DNA of 64,000 nucleotides from Bosea sp. BIWAKO-01 (GTDB taxonomy: Bacteria; Pseudomonadota; Alphaproteobacteria; Rhizobiales; Beijerinckiaceae), in the NCBI RefSeq assembly GCF_001748145.1, contig NZ_BCQA01000001.1, positions 4,428,501 to 4,492,500 on the forward strand, read 5' to 3'. The notes under the pieces were generated by a model. The model was not told the DNA's origin. It did no database searches and was given only the letters and a program-made list of their open reading frames with translations. Of the stretch, positions 18,271-27,057 are shown piece by piece (within the stretch, counting starts at the first letter, position 1; every line of letters starts with the position of its first letter). Both the position numbers and the translations under genes were made by a program.

Positions 18271-19683
18271 TTACTCGGCCGCCTCGGCCGCAGCAGCGCC
18301 GGCCCACATGTCGAGATGCTCCTTCGCCCGCGCCGTCAGCGCCTGCTTGCGGGCCACGCTCTTGGCAGGGCCCTTCAGGCGCTTGCCGTCCGGCCCCGTC
18401 TTGGGTGCGTCCTCGATATGCGGGAACAGGCCGAAATTGATGTTCATCGGCTGGAAAGAACGCGGCCCCTCATCGATGGTCACGATGTGGCCGCCGGTGA
18501 TGTGGTTGACGAGTGCGCCGAGCGCCGTCGTCGCAGGGGGCAGCTCGAGCGGGCGTCCGAGCCGCTCCGCTGCGGCCATGCGTCCCGTCAGCAGTCCAAT
18601 CGCGGCACTCTCGACATAGCCCTCGCACCCGGTGATCTGCCCGGCGAAGCGCAGGCGCGTATCGGCCTTCAGCTGCAGGGAGGGTGAGAGCAGCTTCGGC
18701 GAGTTGAGATAGGTGTTGCGGTGGATGCCGCCCAGGCGAGCAAATTCGGCATTCTGCAGCCCGGGGATCATCCGGAAGATCGCGGCCTGCTCGCCATATT
18801 TCAGCTTGGTCTGGAAGCCGGTCATGTTGAACAGCGTGCCGAGCGCATTGTCCTGGCGCAGCTGCACGACCGCATAGGCCTTCACCGTCGGGTTGTGCTT
18901 GTTGGTCAGGCCAACCGGTTTCATGGGGCCCCAGCGCAGCGTCTCGCGCCCGCGCTCGGCCATGACCTCGATCGGCAGGCAGCCATCGAAATAGGGCGTG
19001 CCTTCCCATTCCTTGAACTCGGTCTTCTCTGCCGCCAGCAGCGCGTCGATGAAGGCTTCGTACTGGTCGCGGTCGAGCGGGCAATTGATGTAGTCGGCGC
19101 CGGTGCCGCCGGGGCCGGCCTTGTCGTAGCGCGACTGGAACCATGCCTGGTCCATGTCGATCGAGTCGAAATGGACGATCGGGGCGATGGCGTCGAAGAA
19201 GGCGAGTTCGGTCTCGCCGGTCAGGGACTTAATCCCGTCAGCGAGCGCCGGCGAGGTGAGGGGGCCGGTCGCGATGATGACATTGTCCCAGTCGGCCGGT
19301 GGCAGGCCGGCGATCTCGCCACGTTCGATGGTAACGAGCGGGTGGGCTTCCAATGCGGTGGTGACCGCCTGCGAGAAGCCGTCACGGTCGACCGCGAGTG
19401 CTCCTCCGGCCGGAACCTGATGGGCATCGCCCTTGGCCATGATCAGCGAGTTGAGCCGGCGCATCTCCCAATGCAGTTGGCCGACGGCGTTGGACGAGGA
19501 ATCGTCCGAGCGGAAGGAGTTGGAGCAGACGAGCTCCGCCAACCCCTGGGTCTTGTGCGCGTCGGTGCCGCGAACGGGGCGCATCTCGTGCAGGACGACC
19601 GGGACTCCGGCTTCCGCGATCTGCCAGGTGGCTTCAGAACCGGCGAGGCCGCCGCCGATGACATGGACTGGTTTCGTGCTCAT
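18271..19683 (-). CDS. trmFO: methylenetetrahydrofolate--tRNA (uracil-5-)-methyltransferase TrmFO
   Basis: Folate- and FAD-dependent enzyme that makes ribothymidine at position 54 of tRNA, 470 residues. The FAD-binding motif [19 protein letters not shown] is at the N-terminus, followed by [11 protein letters not shown] with the conserved Cys, and near the C-terminus [19 protein letters not shown]. Length is normal. The C-terminal ~35 residues are Ala/Lys-rich and not conserved. It stands alone on the minus strand, convergent with the NDUFAF6-like gene. Confidence 0.96.
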   Translation of the reverse strand: MSTKPVHVIGGGLAGSEATWQIAEAGVPVVLHEMRPVRGTDAHKTQGLAELVCSNSFRSDDSSSNAVGQLHWEMRRLNSLIMAKGDAHQVPAGGALAVDRDGFSQAVTTALEAHPLVTIERGEIAGLPPADWDNVIIATGPLTSPALADGIKSLTGETELAFFDAIAPIVHFDSIDMDQAWFQSRYDKAGPGGTGADYINCPLDRDQYEAFIDALLAAEKTEFKEWEGTPYFDGCLPIEVMAERGRETLRWGPMKPVGLTNKHNPTVKAYAVVQLRQDNALGTLFNMTGFQTKLKYGEQAAIFRMIPGLQNAEFARLGGIHRNTYLNSPKLLSPSLQLKADTRLRFAGQITGCEGYVESAAIGLLTGRMAAAERLGRPLELPPATTALGALVNHITGGHIVTIDEGPRSFQPMNINFGLFPHIEDAPKTGPDGKRLKGPAKSVARKQALTARAKEHLDMWAGAAAAEAAE

Positions 19684-19751
19684 GCCTGCGATGTGTCCGC
19701 AGGCGGGCCGAAGGTCAAGAGAGAGGCGTCATCGAAGCAGCCCTGAAACGC

Positions 19752-19781
19752 AAAATGCCCGCCTGGGAGGAGGCGGGCATT
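19752..19781 (-). terminator. Rho-independent terminator of the DUF1127 gene
   Basis: Perfect 10-bp stem AATGCCCGCC / GGCGGGCATT with an 8-base loop; read on the minus strand it is followed by TTTTGCGTTT. It is 70 bases past the DUF1127 stop. Confidence 0.75.
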
Positions 19782-19853
19782 CGCTCTTCGACCGGACCGC
19801 GGGGAGGACGCAGGCCCAGGAGAAACTATGATCTCGGTAGGCGCGGACAGTAA

Positions 19854-20006
19854 TCAGGCAGCGTGCGAACGGGCGACGTACTGGATTTCCGAACGGGACA
19901 GGCCGAGATCGTCCAGCTCACGGTCGGTCAGACGCGAGAGCTCACGGACGGTTTCGCGATAGCGAAGATAGGCGCGGATTTTAGCAGCAATCATGGTGAC
20001 GAACAT
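19854..20006 (-). CDS. DUF1127 small arginine-rich protein
   Basis: 50-residue basic protein. The conserved DUF1127 core ELSRLTDRELDDLGLSRSEI occupies residues 22-41, after a basic helix IRAYLRYRETVR. Members in Rhodobacter and Agrobacterium are small RNA-linked regulators that affect RNA turnover, motility or phosphate response; which applies here is unknown. The frame continues 20 codons upstream, but the ATG at 20006 has AGGAG nearby and gives the family-typical N-terminus. It has its own terminator downstream and an unusually AT-rich region upstream. Confidence 0.85.
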   Translation of the reverse strand: MFVTMIAAKIRAYLRYRETVRELSRLTDRELDDLGLSRSEIQYVARSHAA

Positions 20007-20457
20007 TGGTTTGGCTCCTGGGTGCCGGGTCATTTCTGGCCCGACAACGATGAATTCGTTGTGCACTGCATATAAGGGAGGCTGACTGCTAATTGGAGGG
20101 GCAGGATATCAGTTCTGTTATGCGATTTGTGCATGGCGATTTAACCAGCCCTTTACATTTTTGCCACGCCCCGCGTCTGTTGCGTAGGAAACCATTAACC
20201 AAGCAAGGGTGGTTGCCTAAATTATGGGCCGTTTTCGTTCGTCATAAAGGAGACGATTCCGATGTGGCGCGAAATTAGGCGGTATGCAGTGCTCCGCCAT
20301 GCGCGCCTGACTCGAATCGGAGAAACTCGGCACGGGCCGGTTTTCCGCGGTCGTCACGCTCTCGCGTCAAGGTTTATGTTGCGCCGCAATGTCGCGCTTG
20401 CATCGCCTCGTTGGGGGGCGCTGTGGCAAGCTGTAGCTGACGCTGGAGAAACTACCG
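20007..20457. other. AT-rich intergenic region upstream of DUF1127
   Basis: About 450 bases without a gene I trust. The part from roughly 20040 to 20260 is visibly richer in A/T than its surroundings (TTTACATTTTTGCC, ATTAACCAAGC, AAATTATGGGCC). It must hold the promoter of the minus-strand DUF1127 gene, but I cannot place -35/-10 boxes with confidence. An AAAGGAGA followed by an ATG at 20262 opens a frame with no family resemblance before it runs into the ceramidase reading frame. Confidence 0.5.
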
Positions 20458-21125
20458 GTGCCGCCACAAGCGATGATGTCCTTCGGCTACTGCGAACGCG
20501 CCAGCCAGGCCTTCTGGGCAGAGCCGATGAACGCACTCAGCAATGGCGCCTTCGTCCTGGCCGCGATCGCGAGCTTCGTACTCTATCGGCGCTCGGGTCG
20601 GCGCGATTGGCCAGCTGCCGCGCTGATTGCTCTTGTCGTCATGATCGGTATCGGCTCGTTCCTGTTCCACACCATGCCGCAACGCTGGACGCTGCTGGCC
20701 GATGTGCTTCCGATCCAGTTCTTCGCGTTCTCCTATTTCGGGTTGGCTCTCGTTCGTTTCATGGGGGCGCGGCCAGCTGTCGCGGTCGGCGGTACGCTGG
20801 TTTTCCTTCTTGCTTCCTTGCTGCTCGTGTCAGGGCTTGCGCGCTGCTGCCGCCCGGCATGCGCGGCTCCGGCGGATATGCCTCCTTCGTGCTGGCGCTG
20901 TTTGCGGTCGCGCTCGCGGTGCGGATGCGAGGCGAGGGCGATGCGGCGGCACGTCTGCTCGGCCTCGCCGGGTTTGTCTTTGCGCTGTCGCTTAGCTTGC
21001 GCACGCTGGACCTGATTTTGTGCCAGAGCGTCCCCTTCGGCACGCATTGGCTCTGGCACCTGCTGAACGCAATGGTGCTCTATCTGTTGCTGCGTGCGGT
21101 GATCGAGCGACCCTTGGCGAATTGA
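20458..21125 (+). pseudogene. ceramidase-family (CREST) membrane protein, apparent frameshift
   Basis: A seven-helix-type hydrolase gene split over two frames. Frame A (from GTG 20458, preceded by GGAGA; ATG 20473 is an alternative) gives the N-terminal part, with SFLFHTMPQRWTLLADVLPI, the His/Trp/Asp/Pro block of the alkaline ceramidase family. After about 20830-20850 frame A becomes Cys/Arg-rich nonsense, while frame B (-1) becomes hydrophobic: GGYASFVLALFAVALAV, then FGTHWLWHLLNAMVLYLLLR with the two distal zinc-type His, ending at 21125. Joined, the product would be near 222 residues, normal for bacterial ceramidase-domain proteins. No classic slippery heptamer is seen, so this is either a real mutation or a single-base sequencing error. 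Confidence 0.75.
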
Positions 21126-21146
21126 AGCGATCTGAGCGTTGCGGGA

Positions 21147-22085
21147 TCACAGCCCGCCCGCGACGGCGAAGGCCTCCTTCTCGGCCCGGTCAAGCACCGC
21201 GTATTCGGCGGCCAGGGCATCAAGCACGGCGCGGACGGATGGCAGGAGACCGCGTCGCGACGGAAAGACGGCGTGGATGATGCCGGCCCGCGGCGTCCAG
21301 TGCGGCAGAACCTCGACCAGCGTTCCCGCTTGCAGGTCGTCCTGGACCACCATCGTCGGGAGTTGGACGACGCCAACGCCCTCGAGCGCGGCAAGCCGCA
21401 GGGCAACCATGTCCTCGGTGACCAGCCGAGGGGTGTGCCGGATGATCGCCGTGGCGCCGCTCGGCCCGCTCAGGCGCCATTCATGCTCCTGATGCGGATC
21501 TCCCCAGGACAGGCTGGGCAACGCGCTGAGGTCGGCGGGAACGAGAGGCCGTGCGAGGTCCTTCAGCACGAGGGGCGCGGCAACCAGCCGCTGGGTACTC
21601 TCGGCCAGAACCTTCATCACCAACTCGCTCTCCTCCAGTGGCGGGAAACGAACCCGGATGGCGATATCGAAGCCTTCGCGAATGACGTCGACGCGTCGAT
21701 TGGTGCTTTCCAGTTGCACCTCGACCTTGGGCCAGGCGGCAAGGAAGCGGGCGACCATGCCGCCGATCTGGAAATAGAGCACGGCTGACGGGCAGGCGAC
21801 GCGCACGATGCCCTGAGGCGCGGCCCGGGCCCGCTCGATCGCTTCCTGGCCTGCGTCGACCTCGACCAGCATCGCGACGCAATGGCGATAATACTCGCGG
21901 CCGATCTCGGTGACGGCGAAGCGCCGCGTCGAGCGCTGCACGAGACGCACGCCCAGTCGCTCCTCAAGCAGCGCCAGCCGGCGGCTCAGCCGTGAGCGCG
22001 GCATTCCAAGCGCCCGGGCTGCTGCGGCGAAACCCTGATGGTCGACGACCTGAGCGAAGAAATAGAGATCGTTCAGGTCCTGCAT
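21147..22085 (-). CDS. LysR family transcriptional regulator
   Basis: 312-residue LysR-type regulator. The winged HTH (about 1-60) reads LNDLYFFAQVV...GFAAAARALGMPRSRLSRRLALLEERLG; the rest is the periplasmic-binding-protein-like effector domain (about 90-300). The ATG at 22085 is preferred because GGAG lies 6 bases before it; an upstream ATG at 22097 overlaps a palindrome that looks like its operator. It is divergent from the pirin gene, and LysR regulators commonly control the divergent gene and themselves. The inducer is unknown. Confidence 0.92.
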   Translation of the reverse strand: MQDLNDLYFFAQVVDHQGFAAAARALGMPRSRLSRRLALLEERLGVRLVQRSTRRFAVTEIGREYYRHCVAMLVEVDAGQEAIERARAAPQGIVRVACPSAVLYFQIGGMVARFLAAWPKVEVQLESTNRRVDVIREGFDIAIRVRFPPLEESELVMKVLAESTQRLVAAPLVLKDLARPLVPADLSALPSLSWGDPHQEHEWRLSGPSGATAIIRHTPRLVTEDMVALRLAALEGVGVVQLPTMVVQDDLQAGTLVEVLPHWTPRAGIIHAVFPSRRGLLPSVRAVLDALAAEYAVLDRAEKEAFAVAGGL

Positions 22086-22097
22086 CGGATGCTCCAT

Positions 22098-22115
22098 TGT
22101 CCTGCTGGTAGGACA
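22098..22115. promoter_or_regulatory. palindrome in the LysR-pirin intergenic region, likely LysR operator
   Basis: Perfect 6-bp arms TGTCCT-N6-AGGACA, 13 bases upstream of the LysR start. LysR boxes are typically T-N11-A palindromes; this 18-bp site contains such a spacing. Binding by the adjacent regulator is inference. Confidence 0.5.
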
Positions 22116-22210
22116 CAGTGGCAAGATAATGCCGTCTACCGGCTATTTTGTCTCATTCATATTCTCCTGGCCAACGCAACGCCTTTGCAATGCTCCCAAG
22201 GAGAAACGCA

Positions 22211-23092
22211 ATGAGAAAGGTTCTCGGGGTCTTCAGCAGCCCGCATCCCCATTGGATCGGGGATGGCTTTCCTGTCCGCTCGATGTTCTCGCACGCCGGT
22301 CAGGGCGAGCATGTCAGCCCGTTCCTGCTGCTTGACTATGCCGGGCCGGCACAGTTCGCGCCGGCCGCTCAACCCCGTGGTGTCGGCACGCACCCGCATC
22401 GCGGCTTCGAGACGGTGACCATCGTCTATCAGGGTGAGGTCGAGCATCGCGATTCAACCGGCAAGGGCGGTCTGATTGGCCCTGGCGACGTGCAGTGGAT
22501 GACGGCTGCGTCAGGCATCCTGCATGAGGAGTTCCACTCGGAAGCCTTCACCCGCACGGGCGGCACGCTCGAGATGGTTCAGCTCTGGGTCAACCTCCCG
22601 GCCAAGGACAAAAGCGCTGCTCCCGGCTACCAGACGCTGCTCGACAAGGAGATCCCTGCAGTCAAGCTGCCCGATGGCGCGGGTAGGCTCAGGGTGATCG
22701 CGGGCAATTACCAGGGACAACTCGGGCCGGCGCACACCTTCACGCCCATGAACATCTGGGATCTGCAGTTGCTTCGTGACGGGGCAACTTCGCTCGTCCT
22801 TCCGGAAGGCCACACCCTCGGCGTCGTCGTCCTGCGCGGCAACATCCTGATCAACGGCGCGGACAAGGCGCGGGAAGCACAGTTTATCCTGTTCGACCGT
22901 TTGGGCGGCGAGGTGACCGTGGAGGCCGACAGCGACGCCGCGGTGCTGATCGTCAGCGGCGCGCCGATCGACGAGCCGGTCGTCATGCACGGCCCCTTCG
23001 TCATGAACACGGCCGAGGAGATCCGTCAGGCGATGATCGATTTCCAGAGCGGTCGGTTCGGCGCCATCCCGCAGGCGGCGGACGGGCGCTGA
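22211..23092 (+). CDS. pirin family protein
   Basis: Bicupin of the pirin family, 293 residues from the ATG at 22211, which has AAGGAG 7 bases before it. The metal-binding set of the N-terminal cupin is visible: HPHRGFETVTIVYQGEVEHRD followed by GILHEEFH. Bacterial pirins include quercetinase-like enzymes and regulators of pyruvate dehydrogenase; the specific role here is not known. It is divergent from LysR and upstream of two isochorismatase-type hydrolases, a combination that suggests one regulon acting on small organic or stress-derived compounds. Confidence 0.9.
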   Translation: MRKVLGVFSSPHPHWIGDGFPVRSMFSHAGQGEHVSPFLLLDYAGPAQFAPAAQPRGVGTHPHRGFETVTIVYQGEVEHRDSTGKGGLIGPGDVQWMTAASGILHEEFHSEAFTRTGGTLEMVQLWVNLPAKDKSAAPGYQTLLDKEIPAVKLPDGAGRLRVIAGNYQGQLGPAHTFTPMNIWDLQLLRDGATSLVLPEGHTLGVVVLRGNILINGADKAREAQFILFDRLGGEVTVEADSDAAVLIVSGAPIDEPVVMHGPFVMNTAEEIRQAMIDFQSGRFGAIPQAADGR

Positions 23093-23186
23093 GGACAGGA
23101 GGCTCCGGATATCCGCGCCGGGGCCATTCCTGGAGTGGCGGCGCCATCGTCGCCCCAATAGCGGAACCACAAGACCAGCAAGGATC

Positions 23187-23819
23187 ATGACAATGACCAA
23201 GCCCTATGCGCGCCTGGACAAAGACAATGCTGCGGTGTTGCTCGTCGACCATCAGGCCGGCCTGCTGTCGCTCGTCCGCGATATCGGCCCCGATCAGTTC
23301 AAGAACAATGTCCTGGCGCTCGCCGACCTCGCCAAATACTTCAAGCTGCCCACCATCCTGACGACGAGCTTCGAGGATGGGCCGAACGGACCTCTGGTTC
23401 CGGAGCTGAAGGAGATCTTTCCCTCGGCTCCCTTCATCCCGCGGCCGGGCCAGATCAACGCCTGGGACAACGAGGATTTCGTCAAGGCGGTCAAGGCGAC
23501 CGGGCGCAAGCAGCTGATCATTGCGGGCGTGGTGACGGAGGTCTGCGTGGCATTTCCGGCGCTCTCCGCGTTGGCCGAGGGCTACGAGGTCTTCGTTGTG
23601 ACCGACGCCTCGGGCACTTTCAACGAGATCACCCGGCACTCGGCCTGGGATCGCATGTCGGAAGCCGGGGCGCAGCTGATGACCTGGTTCGGCGTCGCCT
23701 GCGAACTGCATCGCGACTGGCGCAACGATGTCGAAGGCCTGGGGGCGCTCTTCTCCAACCACATCCCCGACTACCGCAATCTGATTTCCAGCTACAGCGC
23801 GGTGAAGGCGTCGAAGTGA
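23187..23819 (+). CDS. isochorismatase family cysteine hydrolase (YcaC-like), copy 1
   Basis: 210-residue cytoplasmic hydrolase of the isochorismatase-like superfamily. The triad is complete: Asp in [10 protein letters not shown], Lys in [10 protein letters not shown], and the nucleophilic Cys in [12 protein letters not shown] with the non-proline cis-peptide context. [19 protein letters not shown] places it with YcaC-type proteins of unknown substrate. A paralogue lies 43 bases downstream. The ATG at 23187 is two codons before another ATG; either could serve. Confidence 0.9.
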   Translation: MTMTKPYARLDKDNAAVLLVDHQAGLLSLVRDIGPDQFKNNVLALADLAKYFKLPTILTTSFEDGPNGPLVPELKEIFPSAPFIPRPGQINAWDNEDFVKAVKATGRKQLIIAGVVTEVCVAFPALSALAEGYEVFVVTDASGTFNEITRHSAWDRMSEAGAQLMTWFGVACELHRDWRNDVEGLGALFSNHIPDYRNLISSYSAVKASK

Positions 23820-23862
23820 CGAGCCTCGCAACCGCATCAATCCAGATCACACGAGGATAACC

Positions 23863-24552
23863 ATGAGCGCCTTTGCGAATATCGCGAATTTCAACGGCCA
23901 GCGGCCGGTCATCGATCCCGACGATGCCGTGATGCTGCTGATCGACCATCAGAGCGGGCTGTTCCAGACCGTCGCGGACATGCCGATGACGACGCTGCGC
24001 GCCCATGCCGCCGCGCTGGCCAGGATGGCCACGCTGAGCAAGATGCCGGTGATCACCACGGCGTCGGTGCCGCAGGGGCCAAACGGTCCGCTGATTCCGG
24101 AGATCCATCAGAATGCCCCGCATGCCCAGTATGTGGCGCGTCGCGGCGAGATCAACGCCTGGGACAATCCGGACTTCGTCGCTGCGGTGAAGGCGACCGG
24201 GCGCAAGACGCTGATCATCGCCGGCACGATCACCAGCGTGTGCATGGCTTTCCCGAGCATCAGCGCGGTTGCCGATGGTTACAAGGTCTTCGCGGTCATC
24301 GACGCCTCCGGCACCTATTCGAAGATGGCGCAGGAGATCACGCTTGCCCGTGTCGTCCAGGCCGGGGTCGTGCCGATGGACACCGCGGCCGTCGCCTCGG
24401 AAGTGCAGAAGACCTAGCATCGCGACGACGCCCAGCAATGGGCGGAGGTCTACACCAAGATCTTCCCGCCCTATCAACTCCTGATCGAGAGCTACATGAA
24501 GGCGCAGGAGGTCGAGAAGAACCAGGAGCAGCTCGACTCCCAGCGCAGCTGA
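23863..24552 (+). pseudogene. isochorismatase family hydrolase, copy 2, with in-frame amber stop
   Basis: Paralogue of the preceding gene. The open part (23863-24414, 184 residues) keeps the whole catalytic triad: Asp in [10 protein letters not shown], Lys in [10 protein letters not shown], Cys in [14 protein letters not shown] at 24415-24417 ends translation, but the same frame then stays open for another 44 codons to TGA at 24550 and reads like the normal C-terminus of this family (HRDDAQQWAEVYTKIFPPYQ then LLIESYMKAQEV), matching HRDW...[12 protein letters not shown] in copy 1. So the codon is a nonsense change, plausibly from TGG or CAG. The truncated product may still fold, as the active site is upstream of the stop, but the C-terminal helix used in oligomer contacts would be lost. 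Spacing suggests an operon with copy 1. Confidence 0.8.
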
Positions 24553-24670
24553 CGTCGGCCAAGCCGGGTGGTGTGCCCCTTGGCGCCCGCCCGGCAAGCT
24601 TCCGCCGCTTCGTTCCAGGCGGCGGCGACGGCCTTCCCGCAAACCGCAAACCACCATTCGGGCCGATGCT

Positions 24671-25048
24671 TTAGCCGCCGTCCTCGCGCAGGAATTTCCC
24701 CCGGGCCCAGCCCGTGCGGCCATTGTAACGGACTTTGCACCATCGCCCGGCTTGAGCGGCCCGTTGCTGCTTGGGGCTCATTGACTGCCATTCCGCCAGG
24801 GATGGCACGGTGGTGCAGCCGAGATTCTGCAGCTGTCGGCCGTCGGGCGGAACCGCACCCGTTCTGGCGGCGGATGGCTTCGGCGCTACGCGCAGGGTGA
24901 GGACATCATTTCCGGCAATGCCGGTGACGGCCCAGTGATCCGGCCCAGCGGCTTCGGACCTTGCAGGCATGGCTGGCGAGCAGATACCGGCCACGCAGGC
25001 GAACAGTGCCGCGTGGAGGCGGCCAAAGCGGCGCTTGTCCCTAAGCAC
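24671..25048 (-). CDS. exported SH3-like domain protein, hypothetical
   Basis: 125-residue protein with a GTG start (GGGAG 8 bases upstream). Residues 1-33 form a signal peptide with an Ala-rich end (SPAMPARSEAA), after which LTLRVAPKPSAARTGAVPP and RWCKVRYNGRTGWARGKFL are typical of bacterial SH3 (SH3b) domains that sit in the periplasm and bind peptides or cell wall. Two Cys (GCTT and WCKV) could form a disulfide. No specific function can be named. It lies between the isochorismatase pair and the flavoprotein gene. Confidence 0.7.
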   Translation of the reverse strand: MLRDKRRFGRLHAALFACVAGICSPAMPARSEAAGPDHWAVTGIAGNDVLTLRVAPKPSAARTGAVPPDGRQLQNLGCTTVPSLAEWQSMSPKQQRAAQAGRWCKVRYNGRTGWARGKFLREDGG

Positions 25049-25071
25049 CCGCAGCTCCCGCCGCGTGAACT

Positions 25072-25707
25072 CTAGTAAAGCCGCGATTTGTAACCCTCCG
25101 CGAGATTCGCTTCGGCTTCCGCCACTCCGATTGCTTTGGTCTGCTCAGCCACGATGCGGCCGAGCGAAGGGAAGCTGTGCCGCGGAACCTGCGTCGCGGG
25201 GTCCCAGAGCTTCGAGCGGATCAACGCCTTGCCGCAATGGAAATAGGCTTCGTCGATCTCGACCAGCATGCCGGTGACCGGGCTGCGCTCCTGGACGGTC
25301 GAGGGTTCCAGCAGGCCCGGTTCGCGTGTGACCCTGGCACGGCCGTTCACCCGCAGGGTCTCATTGATGCCGGGCACCATGAAGATCAGGCCGATGCCGG
25401 GCGACGCGAGGATGTTGCCAAAGGTGTCGACCCGGTTGTTGCCACGCCGATCCGGGATCAACAATGTCCTGTCGTCGAGGATCCTGACGAAGCCGGGTGC
25501 ATCGCCGCGCGGGCTGGCATCGGCACCACCTGCACCGTCACCGCTGGCGATGACCAGGAAGGGCGAGAGCGCGATGAAGTCGCGGCAGAACTGATCGAGC
25601 TGCTTCAGCACCTTGCTGTCGGCGATCGGGTTGACCGGGCCGATATGGGTCCGCAGTTCAACCGCATCCTCGATCAAGGCTGCCGGCTCGGTTGCTGTCG
25701 CAGTCAT
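25072..25707 (-). CDS. pyridoxamine 5'-phosphate oxidase family FMN protein
   Basis: 211-residue split-barrel flavoprotein of the PPOX family (MSMEG_1061-like group). Conserved features are FLVIASGDGAGGADASPRGD, the phosphate-binding LLIPDRRGNNRVDTFGNI, and a C-terminal block with the metal-like Cys in AYFHCGKALIRSKLWDP. It probably binds FMN and reduces an unknown substrate. The start at ATG 25707 has GAGGA at a good distance; the frame is open 10 codons upstream. It ends 23 bases before the SH3-like gene, likely co-transcribed. Confidence 0.85.
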   Translation of the reverse strand: MTATATEPAALIEDAVELRTHIGPVNPIADSKVLKQLDQFCRDFIALSPFLVIASGDGAGGADASPRGDAPGFVRILDDRTLLIPDRRGNNRVDTFGNILASPGIGLIFMVPGINETLRVNGRARVTREPGLLEPSTVQERSPVTGMLVEIDEAYFHCGKALIRSKLWDPATQVPRHSFPSLGRIVAEQTKAIGVAEAEANLAEGYKSRLY

Positions 25708-25917
25708 GAAGTCCTCTCGCCTCTTGCATGGTGCCAACCGCGTGACGGGCTGAGCGACCGATTGTTTTGCAAGCTAGCGTTAGACGTCGGATAGCGCCAC
25801 CGCAGGCGGCGCGCCTGGATGCATGGCGGGGGTGCTTACCCAGCGATACGGGTGATACTTGATGATTCCTCAGTCCAGGGGGCGGAGCCTCACCGGCGAG
25901 CCCTCGAGGGCCGCTTT

Positions 25918-26826
25918 TCAAACGGGGCTCTTCATGCCCTGCCTCTGGGGCGCGTGCTCTATCCAGCCAGCCGTCACCACGCCCGGGGAGGGGGAGCGTT
26001 CGGGGCGAGCAGCCTGCCCGAGTCTGAGCGCGGCTTTTATTGGTAGATGATCGGAGGCGATCTGGGCGAGAGGGCTGTCGTGAACCTCGATGAGCGAAAC
26101 CAGATCATGCGGGTTGGCGATGATGCGATCGAGCGACCAGACCGGAAAGCGCGTCGGAAAACTCGCCACGGCACCGTCGAGCGGTCCAAAATCCGGATGG
26201 AGCTCCTGCAGGGACGAGTGCCTGCCGATCCGCCACTCGTTGAAATCGCCCATCACCACGACCGGGCGGCCGTCGGGAGGCTCCGAGGCTGCGAGGATGC
26301 TCCGGACCTGTCGCGTCCGCGAGCGGTGCAGCAGGCCAAGATGCACGGCAATGATCCGTACGGGACCGGCGCGCAATGTCAGGTCGACGACCAGTCCGCC
26401 GCGAGGCTCGGCGCCCGGCAGCACGAGTTGCTCGACCCTGTCGACCACGCCGTCTCGGAACAGCACCAGATTGCCATGCCAGCCATGCCCGTTGCGGGTG
26501 GCCCTGAGGGGCACAGCCGTGAGCCCGCATTCACGTTGCAGCGCGTGAAGGTCGAGCAGGCCCAGGCGCTCTCCGAAGCGTTGATCGACCTCCTGCAGCG
26601 CGATCACATCCGCATCGATCTCCTTGATGACGTTCATCGTGCGCCAAGGATTGAAACGCCGGTCGCGGCCCACACATTTGTGGATGTTATAGGAGGCGAC
26701 CAGCGTGTTGCCGCGGCTCGCGCGGTGATCGCCGTTGGAATAGGATTTGCGCTGTTGCCGCAAAGCCGTGGCCATCAGCGGTCCGAGGGATCTGAGCCCC
26801 CGTGGGAGCCGACGTTTCCGGAACAT
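25918..26826 (-). CDS. endonuclease/exonuclease/phosphatase (EEP) family protein
   Basis: 302-residue EEP-fold phosphoesterase. Catalytic blocks are seen in order: ASYNIHKCVGRD (Asn), VIALQEVDQR (metal Glu), VVVMGDFNEWR (Asp/Asn) and ASDHLPIKAAL (Asp/His). The N-terminus is basic with no clear signal peptide. The last ~25 residues are low-complexity. It is divergent from a phospholipase D-type gene with 231 bases between them; the same two families occur side by side in many rhizobia. Substrate unknown. The ATG at 26826 is chosen over a TTG two codons upstream. Confidence 0.85.
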   Translation of the reverse strand: MFRKRRLPRGLRSLGPLMATALRQQRKSYSNGDHRASRGNTLVASYNIHKCVGRDRRFNPWRTMNVIKEIDADVIALQEVDQRFGERLGLLDLHALQRECGLTAVPLRATRNGHGWHGNLVLFRDGVVDRVEQLVLPGAEPRGGLVVDLTLRAGPVRIIAVHLGLLHRSRTRQVRSILAASEPPDGRPVVVMGDFNEWRIGRHSSLQELHPDFGPLDGAVASFPTRFPVWSLDRIIANPHDLVSLIEVHDSPLAQIASDHLPIKAALRLGQAARPERSPSPGVVTAGWIEHAPQRQGMKSPV

Positions 26827-27057
26827 GAACAACGTGTTTCCTGAGGCGTTAGGCGGAAGGGTGATGGGCAGAGGTTTGTTTGTAACAGAACGATTCGTAA
26901 TGCAGTCTGTTCGACCTGTCCCGGGCTGTTCTCGATACTGTGTCCGGCAAGGGGTCGTTCATCTGTCGTCCAGATCTAGCAGGGGAGAGATGGATCCAAC
27001 TTTCGCCGCGAGTGCCCTAGTGGCTTTTCGTTGCGACGACCCGGCCTCTCCTCGACC

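Noticed and set aside
20262..20457. ATG with AAAGGAGA ahead of the ceramidase gene, opening a frame that later becomes the ceramidase C-terminal frame
   Set aside because: The N-terminal residues look random and the true ceramidase N-terminus is in another frame; the ribosome-like site is probably coincidental.
26820..26850. GGAAC...CGTT resembling an EcfG stress promoter between the EEP and PLD genes
   Set aside because: The spacing is 22 bases, not 16-17, and the site sits on the EEP start codon.
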